5,079 bases of DNA, taken from positions 1 to 5,079 of the forward strand of contig CANCAR010000196.1 in the NCBI GenBank assembly GCA_947374125.1, written 5' to 3'. The stretch is from Hyphomicrobiales bacterium. Its GTDB lineage: Bacteria > Pseudomonadota > Alphaproteobacteria > Rhizobiales > Beijerinckiaceae. The notes beneath the pieces were generated by a model that was not told where the DNA came from, made no database searches, and saw nothing but the letters and a program-made list of their open reading frames with translations. Shown one piece after another: positions 1-5,079 of the stretch. The stretch's first letter is position 1. Every line of letters starts with the position of its first letter. The position numbers and the translations under genes are program-made.

Positions 1-304
1 ATCATTTGATTGACGATGCAGCAAACTAGGACCTCGACGTACACCCAGACCAATCAAAAAACACCGCAATATCATAGACTAAAAACATATGGCCTTCGAC
101 CAACGCTGGGGAGGATTTTGAAACAGCGGGGAAAGCGGGAAAATCAAGCTACCCCAAAACTTAGTTGGCATTTTCCTTAAACATTACGTAAAGTCACTTA
201 ACTCGTCGATTCCGGTCGGAATTAGCGATTATCGTATTCGATCAAGCGTTCGTTTCAAAATACATAAGAAGTAAATATCCATTTAGCGGAAAACTCAGAA
301 AACA
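1..304. other. Upstream intergenic region with no supported gene
   Basis: The 304 bases before the first gene are AT-richer than the coding parts. All three forward frames entering from the left edge stop within about 30 bases. The only open reverse frame entering from the left covers 1-75 and has no recognisable product. I see no tRNA, CRISPR repeat or insertion-sequence end. Structure present: GATTTT at 114-119 and its complement AAAATC at 140-145; two AGCGGG copies 9 bp apart (125-139); the palindrome TTACGTAA (184-191); and a perfect short dyad at 209-222. No strong sigma70 promoter is visible. TACATA at 261-266 is a possible -10 box but lacks a good -35 partner. The region presumably carries the promoter of the endonuclease gene. 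Confidence 0.6.
209..222. promoter_or_regulatory. Perfect 14-bp inverted repeat upstream of the endonuclease gene, possible operator
   Basis: ATTCCG at 209-214 and CGGAAT at 217-222 are exact reverse complements separated by GT. The site lies about 83 bp before the endonuclease start codon, in the stretch where a promoter for that gene would be expected. Short dyads of this shape are typical of sites bound by small dimeric helix-turn-helix regulators, such as the controller proteins of some RM systems. No regulator gene is present in the window, so the role is inferred from position and symmetry only, and chance cannot be excluded. Confidence 0.3.
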
Positions 305-3300
305 ATGAGCCAAGAGTTTTTTAGCAGACCTATCCTCAACTCCCCTTATGCCTATCCTGGTAAGCACTGGGAATTGATTGACGGCCAGCCAACGAGCCAG
401 ATTATTGCGACGCGACGCCGTTCTGACTTCTATTCACCTGTTCCAAAACCGAAAAAGCAACGGCAAAATCAGAAGCAAGCAAGCCTAACCTTTGTTGATG
501 ATAAAGGCCTGTCCAGCGATGAGCAGGAATACAATCCAACGCCCATCATCAACGAACTCCGCACCTATGTCGAGCGATGGCGTGCTTTACCCAATCCGGG
601 CGATTGGGGGGTTACGCCGGAGACAGCCAGGCTCTTGCAACATTGGCGTCAACCGTCATCCCAAGGGGTGCGGCCTTTCTTTTGCCAGGTTGAAGCGGTG
701 GAGACCGCAATTTGGCTTACCGAAGTCGCCCCGAAAATGGGTGCCGCCAGCAAAAAGTTTGGCGAGCACCTCAAGTTCGTAAATGCCCAGTCTAATCCGG
801 ACCTGATGCGGGTCGCCTTAAAACTGGCCACAGGCTCCGGTAAGACGGCTGTTATGGCTATGTTGATCGCGTGGCAGACCATTAATGCTAAGAGATATCC
901 CAACAGCAAAATGTTTTCGCGAGGGTTTTTGATTGTCGCGCCTGGCCTCACCATCAAAGATCGCCTGCGCGTCCTGCTGCCAAACGACCTGGATAGTTAT
1001 TATCGCGGTAGGTCACTCGTGCCATACGACATGGTCGCTGACCTCGATTACGCGAAAATTGTCATTACGAACTACCATGCCTTCCGGGCCAGGACCCGCA
1101 TTGATATTGCCAAAGGCACGCGCCAGGTCATTGAAGGATGGCGAGAAGACAAGCTTCAGACCTTAGAGACTGATGGCCAAATGATCCAACGGGTCATGCC
1201 TGAACTCATGGGGTTGAAGAACATCGTCGTATTCAACGATGAGGCCCATCATTGCTACCGCTCGCGCGAACAGAACCCCATCGGCGAAACGGAAGATGAT
1301 CTGAGCGGCGAGGAAAAAGAGGCAGCGAAGGAAAACAATGAGGCGGCGCGCTTATGGATCAACGGCCTGGAGGCCGTCAACCGCAAGCTTGGCCTGTCCG
1401 TGGTGTATGATTTGTCGGCAACCCCCTTCTTTATCAAGGGCTCGGGTTATCGCGAAGGGACCTTATTTCCCTGGACGATGAGTGACTTCTCGCTGATGGA
1501 TGCGATTGAGTGCGGCATCGTCAAACTCCCCCGTGTCCCCGTGGCCGACAATGTGTTGGGTGGCGACACGCCGATGTTTCGCAACTTGTGGGACCATATC
1601 GGCTCCTCTATGCCAAAGAAAGGCCGGTCTAAAAGTGGCCAAAGCCATGATCCGCAAGCCCTACCGGTCATATTGTGCAACGCCATCGATGCGCTTTACG
1701 GCCACTACAAAAAGACCTTCGAAATCTGGCAAAATAGCGGGATCAGCGTTCCGCCGGTTTTCATTATTGTATGCAACAATACCAACACATCCGAGCTAAT
1801 TTACAAATACATCTCGGGTTATGTCGTTACCCGCGAGGATGGCACGGAGAATACCATTCCAGGTCGGCTTGACCTATTCAACAATTACGACACCTATCTC
1901 AACAGGTTCGCTCGCCCGAACACGATCCTCATCGATAGTGCGCAGCTTGAGTCGGGTGAGAGCCTGAGCGACGACTTCCGTAAAATGGCGTCCGTTGAGA
2001 TCGAGCTATTCAAGCGCGAGATCATTGAGCGGACCGGCAACCGGGATGCTGCCGACAAGCTCGATGATGCGACTATTTTGCGCGAGGTGATGAATACCGT
2101 CGGCAAGAAGGGGAAGCTCGGCGAGCAAATCCGATGCGTTGTCTCCGTTTCGATGCTGACCGAGGGGTGGGATGCAAACACGGTCACCCATATCCTCGGC
2201 GTGCGTGCCTTCGGCAGCGCGCTGCTTTGTGAACAAGTCGTGGGACGCGGACTTCGCCGCCAGTCTTACGAAATTGACGAATCCACAGGATTATTCGAAG
2301 TTTCGTATGCGGACGTCTTCGGAATCCCATTCCATTTTATTGCCAGCCCCGTCATTCCCACGCCTCAGAAAGTTCGCGAGGTTGTCCGGGTTCATGCCGT
2401 CATGCCCGAGCGCAATGCGCTGGAGATAAGATTCCCACGCGTTGAGGGCTATCGGATCGACCTGCCTGAGGAGAGGCTCGACGTTCAATTCAACGAGGAT
2501 TCGGTGCTTCACCTGACACCCGACCTGGTAGGGCCAACCATAGCAACCAACCAGGGCATCATCGGCGAGGGCGTTGATCTGACGCTCGATCACCTCAACG
2601 ACATGAGGACCTCAACACTGCTTTTCCATCTCGCCCGGCATTTGCTCCTGACCAAATACCGGGATGCCGGGGACGATCCGAAAATGCCTCTTTTCAACCA
2701 TTTGAAAAAGATTGCCCGGCAATGGCTCGATGGCGGCTATTTGAAATGCTCTGGCGGAACCTATCCGGCGCAATTGGCCTATCGCGGCCTTGCGGACTTG
2801 GCGGCCAATCGGATCGCTGCGGCGATCACACTGTCCCAAATTGGCGAGAAGCCGGTCAAGGCATTGATTGATTCCTATAATCCTAGGGGATCGTCCTCCT
2901 TTGTCAATTTCACCACGACGAAAGAAACGCGCTGGGAGACCTCGCCGGATAAGTGCCATGTGAATTGGGCCATATGCGATGGCGATTGGGAGGCGGAGTT
3001 CTGCCGCGTTATCGAGACGCATCCTAATGTCCTAGCCTATGTCAAAAACCAAGGCCTAGGCTTCGAAGTCCCTTATCTCATGGGTGCGACTCCTAGAAAA
3101 TATCTGCCGGACTTCATTCTTCGGGTTGATGACGGACGCGCCGAGCCGCTCAATCTCATTGTCGAGATCAAAGGTTTCCGGGGTGAAGACGCCAGGGAAA
3201 AAGCGAACACGATGCGGGCCTACTGGGTTCCTGGCGTCAATAATCTGGAACGATTTGGCCGCTGGAACTTTGCCGAACTGAAGGACGGCTACGCCATTGA

Positions 3301-3361
3301 AAGTGATTTTAACACGCTGATCAATGGGCTGAATAAGCCTATAGCGAGCCCGCAGCCATGA
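305..3361 (+). CDS. Type III-like restriction endonuclease: DEAD/DEAH-family SF2 helicase with C-terminal PD-(D/E)xK nuclease
   Basis: This 1018-residue protein is predicted to be the DNA-cleaving, ATP-driven subunit of a restriction system. Visible motifs in order: Q-motif-like FCQ (Q128), Walker A ATGSGKT (175-181), motif Ia-like VAPG (about 211-214), Walker B box DEAH (312-315), SAT motif III (371-373), motif V TEGWD (619-623) and motif VI QVVGRGLRR (644-652). Near the C-terminus PD (935-936) followed by EIK (954-956) is a PD-(D/E)xK centre with D936, E954 and K956, so the nuclease looks intact. The length matches Res subunits of type III systems. The N-terminus (PILNSPY..HWEL..GQPT) resembles the family NCBI names BPTD_3080 restriction endonuclease, from memory. 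Start: the ATG at 305 keeps this conserved N-terminus, although the Shine-Dalgarno is weak. A methyltransferase lies downstream, as expected for an RM partner. No frameshift or missing motif is seen. Confidence 0.93.
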   Translation: MSQEFFSRPILNSPYAYPGKHWELIDGQPTSQIIATRRRSDFYSPVPKPKKQRQNQKQASLTFVDDKGLSSDEQEYNPTPIINELRTYVERWRALPNPGDWGVTPETARLLQHWRQPSSQGVRPFFCQVEAVETAIWLTEVAPKMGAASKKFGEHLKFVNAQSNPDLMRVALKLATGSGKTAVMAMLIAWQTINAKRYPNSKMFSRGFLIVAPGLTIKDRLRVLLPNDLDSYYRGRSLVPYDMVADLDYAKIVITNYHAFRARTRIDIAKGTRQVIEGWREDKLQTLETDGQMIQRVMPELMGLKNIVVFNDEAHHCYRSREQNPIGETEDDLSGEEKEAAKENNEAARLWINGLEAVNRKLGLSVVYDLSATPFFIKGSGYREGTLFPWTMSDFSLMDAIECGIVKLPRVPVADNVLGGDTPMFRNLWDHIGSSMPKKGRSKSGQSHDPQALPVILCNAIDALYGHYKKTFEIWQNSGISVPPVFIIVCNNTNTSELIYKYISGYVVTREDGTENTIPGRLDLFNNYDTYLNRFARPNTILIDSAQLESGESLSDDFRKMASVEIELFKREIIERTGNRDAADKLDDATILREVMNTVGKKGKLGEQIRCVVSVSMLTEGWDANTVTHILGVRAFGSALLCEQVVGRGLRRQSYEIDESTGLFEVSYADVFGIPFHFIASPVIPTPQKVREVVRVHAVMPERNALEIRFPRVEGYRIDLPEERLDVQFNEDSVLHLTPDLVGPTIATNQGIIGEGVDLTLDHLNDMRTSTLLFHLARHLLLTKYRDAGDDPKMPLFNHLKKIARQWLDGGYLKCSGGTYPAQLAYRGLADLAANRIAAAITLSQIGEKPVKALIDSYNPRGSSSFVNFTTTKETRWETSPDKCHVNWAICDGDWEAEFCRVIETHPNVLAYVKNQGLGFEVPYLMGATPRKYLPDFILRVDDGRAEPLNLIVEIKGFRGEDAREKANTMRAYWVPGVNNLERFGRWNFAELKDGYAIESDFNTLINGLNKPIASPQP

Positions 3362-3415
3362 GGAGGGATGTTTCCTTATGGGCCAAAAATTATTGCGATC
3401 TCTGCAACTTTTTCA

Positions 3416-3449
3416 TTGAAAGTTAAGAATGCTTATCTTAACCTATAGT
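3416..3449 (+). promoter_or_regulatory. Candidate promoter for the structured leader and the NYN-methyltransferase operon
   Basis: TATAGT at 3444-3449 is a 5/6 match to the sigma70 -10 box and would start RNA near 3456-3457, exactly where the folded leader begins. The best -35 sequence, TTGAAA (3416-3421), is 22 bp away, longer than the usual 16-18. TTAAGA (3423-3428) gives a spacer of only 15. The promoter is therefore probably weak or dependent on a regulator. The perfect inverted repeat at 3422-3442 fills the space between the two boxes. Placement of the -10 box relative to the RNA structure is the strongest argument; the assignment is inference. Confidence 0.35.
3422..3442. repeat. Perfect 7-bp inverted repeat (GTTAAGA / TCTTAAC), operator-like
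   Basis: GTTAAGA at 3422-3428 and TCTTAAC at 3436-3442 are exact reverse complements around a 7-base spacer. The repeat occupies the gap between TTGAAA and TATAGT, so a bound dimer would either block the promoter or change its geometry, as MerR-family activators do with long spacers. In RNA read through from the endonuclease gene it could also form a 7-bp hairpin. That hairpin is AU-rich and not followed by a T-run, so it is not a terminator. Confidence 0.5.
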
Positions 3450-3456
3450 CACATCC

Positions 3457-3525
3457 GCCCCTTGGGAGTAAGCCCGCTCAATCATTCAGAGCGGTTGCAG
3501 AAACCCTGGGGCTTTTTTTATTTTT
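3457..3525 (+). terminator. Structured leader ending in an intrinsic terminator (attenuator or small RNA)
   Basis: GCCCC (3457-3461) pairs with GGGGC (3508-3512), and GGG (3464-3466) pairs with CCC (3504-3506) across a small internal loop. Inside, CCGCTC (3474-3479) and GAGCGG (3489-3494) form a perfect 6-bp hairpin with a 9-base loop. Seven Ts (3513-3519), an A and five more Ts follow at once. This is the form of a rho-independent terminator with an inner hairpin. An alternative pairing, AAGCCC (3470-3475) with GGGCTT (3509-3514), competes with both helices, as is seen in attenuators. It would end endonuclease transcripts, or yield an RNA of about 65-70 nt from the promoter just upstream. 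Only 27 bases remain before the NYN start codon, so NYN-methyltransferase mRNA probably has to read through it. Confidence 0.6.
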
Positions 3526-3549
3526 CCTCCTCGTATTTTGACGAGGTGG
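3526..3549 (+). promoter_or_regulatory. Hairpin sequestering the NYN ribosome binding site
   Basis: CCTCGT (3529-3534) pairs exactly with ACGAGG (3541-3546) around a 6-base loop. Beyond one T-T mismatch, CC (3526-3527) pairs with GG (3548-3549). The 3' arm contains GAGG (3543-3546), the Shine-Dalgarno 6 bases before the ATG at 3553. When folded, the whole ribosome binding site is paired, which should lower translation of the NYN gene and, by coupling, of the methyltransferase. The pairing is read directly from the sequence; the regulatory effect is inferred. Confidence 0.5.
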
Positions 3550-3552
3550 CCG

Positions 3553-4392
3553 ATGTCTGATCGGCAGATAGCCATTCTTATCGACGGCGGCTTTTTCTTG
3601 AAAAGACTGCCAAAGCTCGTGAAACAATCACGCTGTGAGACTGCAAAAAATATTGCTGGCTGCATTCGGCTTATGTGCCGTACGCACGTTCACGCGCTGA
3701 TAGGTACAAAAGATAAGCTTTGGCATAAGCACATCTACCGCATCTTTTTCTATGATGCAGTTCCTTATGAAGGAACAGGCCAACATCCATTCGAAAAAAA
3801 GCACATCGCGTTTGGTAAAAGTAAAATTGCTGAAAGCCGCTATGCCCTCTTTGATGAGTTAAAACGGCAGCGAAACGTCGCATTGCGCCTTGGGAAAGTC
3901 ACGCGTGACGGGGATTGGTCCATCATCGGCCCGGCTTCGCGAAAAATCATTCCGACAAAAACATGGATTGAGTCGCTCGATCTTTCAGGGGTGGGAGAGG
4001 ATGGCATCATCCAACTCACTGAAACGCAAAGGGTGGAGGCTGTTCGGTTGCAGTCCCTTTGGAAATCCATCGATAGTTCGCAGGTCCGACTGCCGCTCAA
4101 GCAGAAGGGCGTTGATATGCGGATCGGTCTCGATATCGCCGCGCTCACGCTAAAACGGCAGGCCAACACCATCATCCTAGTTTCTGGCGATAGTGACTTC
4201 GTTCCGGCTGCAAAACTAGCGCGGCGTGAAGGCGTCCAGTTCATTCTGGACCCGATGTGGCAAGCCATCAATGGCGATCTGTTTGAACATATTGATGGGC
4301 TCCAATCCGGATTGCCAAATCCATCCAAACGAAAAAACACCTCCTCACCTGACATCATTGGCCAGGATGAACATGAAGCGGATATCGCATGA
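3553..4392 (+). CDS. NYN domain protein (LabA/DUF88-like), putative metal-dependent nuclease
   Basis: This 279-residue cytoplasmic protein shows the pattern of the NYN branch of the PIN fold: a hydrophobic strand ending in an acidic residue at the N-terminus (AILIDGGFF, D11), a central acidic helix (VDMRIGLDI, D188 and D194) and the conserved SGDSDF turn (211-216, D213 and D215). These acidic residues would hold the catalytic metal, so the active site appears complete. NYN proteins are generally predicted or shown RNases. Whether this one cuts RNA or DNA cannot be read from sequence. About 110 residues between D11 and the core (basic and aromatic in part) and a polar C-terminal tail are not recognised. 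Start: ATG 3553 has GAGGTGG just upstream. An in-frame TTG at 3538 would add five residues but has no ribosome binding site. The stop overlaps the methyltransferase start by 4 bp, tying it to the RM operon. Confidence 0.85.
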   Translation: MSDRQIAILIDGGFFLKRLPKLVKQSRCETAKNIAGCIRLMCRTHVHALIGTKDKLWHKHIYRIFFYDAVPYEGTGQHPFEKKHIAFGKSKIAESRYALFDELKRQRNVALRLGKVTRDGDWSIIGPASRKIIPTKTWIESLDLSGVGEDGIIQLTETQRVEAVRLQSLWKSIDSSQVRLPLKQKGVDMRIGLDIAALTLKRQANTIILVSGDSDFVPAAKLARREGVQFILDPMWQAINGDLFEHIDGLQSGLPNPSKRKNTSSPDIIGQDEHEADIA

Positions 4393-5079
4393 CTAAAAAG
4401 CCTCTTTCCATCGAAGCCACCCGCCATGATGCCGCCACGCGGAAAAACATTCCGACGGCGGAGTTCGAGAGCATCATGCGGACGGAGGATAAGTCGCCAA
4501 TTCGGGTTGCCTATGAGCGACGAGTTCCATTCCAGGATGCGGGTGAAGTCGCCGGTCGGGAGCGTGATCTTGACCCTCAATTGGTCTGGCGCGGGAAGGA
4601 TGCGCAAGATTGGTCCGACCTGGTCGTTTCAGCGCCGCCGCTTTACATTCAGGAGAAGGTCCATCCAAAAGTTCTGATCGACGATCTCAAGCGCGAGACG
4701 CAGCAACGGCGCAAGGAGGCGGCTGATCGGCCAGCCGATCTGTTCGCCGATTTCAACGGCTTGCGGGACAAGGAAGCCGCGACCGAGTTTTACCAGCATG
4801 ATCAGCATTGGTCGAACCGGATGATCTCGGGCGATAGCCTTTCCGTGATGGCGAGCCTGGCCGAGCGCGAGGGCTTAAGAGGCAAGGTGCAATGCATCTA
4901 TTTCGATCCGCCCTATGGCATCAAGTTCAACTCGAACTTTCAATGGTCAACCTCAAGCCGGGATGTGAAAGACGGCGCGAGAGACAATGTAACGCGGGAG
5001 CCGGAGCAGGTGCGAGCGTTCCGAGATACCTGGCGCGACGGCATCCACTCTTATCTGACCTATCTGCGCGACCGCCTCA
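4389..5079 (+). CDS. Site-specific DNA-methyltransferase (type III Mod-like, probably adenine-N6), 3' end outside the window
   Basis: An open frame of 230 codons begins at the ATG in the ATGA overlap with the NYN gene and is still open at the right edge. Motif IV, DPPY, lies at residues 173-176 (YFDPPYGIKF), preceded by the M-I-x-G-D stretch (about 149-153) that commonly precedes the catalytic half of Mod-type enzymes. In this class motif I (FxGxG) comes after DPPY, so its absence here is expected from truncation. The N-terminal part (KNIPTAEF, DLDPQLVWRGKD, PLYIQEKVHPK) is typical of the methyltransferases paired with this endonuclease family, judged from memory. DPPY suggests amino methylation of adenine in a short recognition site to protect host DNA. 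The Shine-Dalgarno is weak (AGGA about 22 bases upstream, GAAG nearer), so translational coupling with the NYN gene is likely. Base composition looks GC-richer than the NYN gene. Confidence 0.9.
   Translation, partial: MTKKPLSIEATRHDAATRKNIPTAEFESIMRTEDKSPIRVAYERRVPFQDAGEVAGRERDLDPQLVWRGKDAQDWSDLVVSAPPLYIQEKVHPKVLIDDLKRETQQRRKEAADRPADLFADFNGLRDKEAATEFYQHDQHWSNRMISGDSLSVMASLAEREGLRGKVQCIYFDPPYGIKFNSNFQWSTSSRDVKDGARDNVTREPEQVRAFRDTWRDGIHSYLTYLRDRL

Noticed and set aside
1..75. Open reverse-strand frame running off the left edge, starting at CAT 73-75
   Set aside because: Only 25 codons are visible, no ribosome binding site or recognisable motif is present, and an open stretch this short is expected by chance.
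125..143. Iteron-like direct repeat AGCGGG x2
   Set aside because: There are only two short copies with no replication gene nearby, so this is not evidence of an origin.
2612..3022. 136-codon open frame on the reverse strand
   Set aside because: It is antisense to the well-conserved C-terminal half of the endonuclease and has no motif or ribosome binding site.
3422..3442. Integron attC core sites (GTT..AAC arms)
   Set aside because: The order of arms is the reverse of attC (AAC should come first), the outer bases do not fit the consensus, and no integrase or cassette structure is seen.
3538..3552. TTG start at 3538 for the NYN gene
   Set aside because: The five added residues have no family support, there is no Shine-Dalgarno before it, and it sits in the loop and arm of the hairpin. 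ATG 3553 has a good Shine-Dalgarno at proper spacing.
3840..4607. 255-codon open frame on the reverse strand
   Set aside because: It lies opposite the NYN gene and the methyltransferase start, both of which have clear family motifs. Its protein is cysteine/arginine/serine-rich with no motif, as expected of an antisense shadow.
1..5079. Search for CRISPR arrays, tRNA or rRNA genes and insertion-sequence ends
   Set aside because: No regularly spaced repeats, cloverleaf-like sequence, rRNA motifs, transposase fragments or terminal inverted repeats were found by eye.

Overview
This window holds most of a three-gene restriction-modification (RM) or defence module, all on the + strand. The order is a type III-like restriction endonuclease (helicase plus nuclease, 305-3361), a NYN (LabA/DUF88-like, PIN-fold) putative nuclease (3553-4392), and the first 230 codons of a site-specific DNA-methyltransferase (from 4389) that runs off the right edge. 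Moderate GC in the genes and AT-rich gaps fit a proteobacterium. The codon use and protein families would suit an alphaproteobacterium, but nothing here proves the lineage. Modules of this kind are usually accessory genes in defence islands; that is family knowledge, not something visible in this window.

Layout. 1-304 is AT-rich, contains no convincing gene, and has a short perfect dyad (209-222) that could be an operator for the first gene. 305-3361 is the endonuclease, complete, with intact SF2 helicase motifs and an intact PD-(D/E)xK centre. 3362-3552 is a compact and structured intergenic region. It holds a promoter-like -10 box with a perfect 7-bp inverted repeat beside it, then a folded RNA that ends in an intrinsic-terminator-like stem and T-run, then a second hairpin that buries the ribosome binding site of the NYN gene. 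The NYN and methyltransferase genes overlap by 4 bp (ATGA), so they are probably co-transcribed and translationally coupled.

How the parts may work together (inference). The methyltransferase should modify a short recognition sequence and the helicase-nuclease should attack DNA lacking the mark, as in type III RM. The NYN protein is an added nuclease candidate, and its role is unknown. The nuclease gene comes first, and the NYN-methyltransferase pair sits behind an apparent terminator/attenuator and a blocked ribosome binding site. The 3362-3552 region is therefore the probable control point for the balance between nuclease and methylase, and it is the most interesting non-coding part of the window. 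The protein families are recognisable. The NYN member and the leader architecture are what merit a second look.
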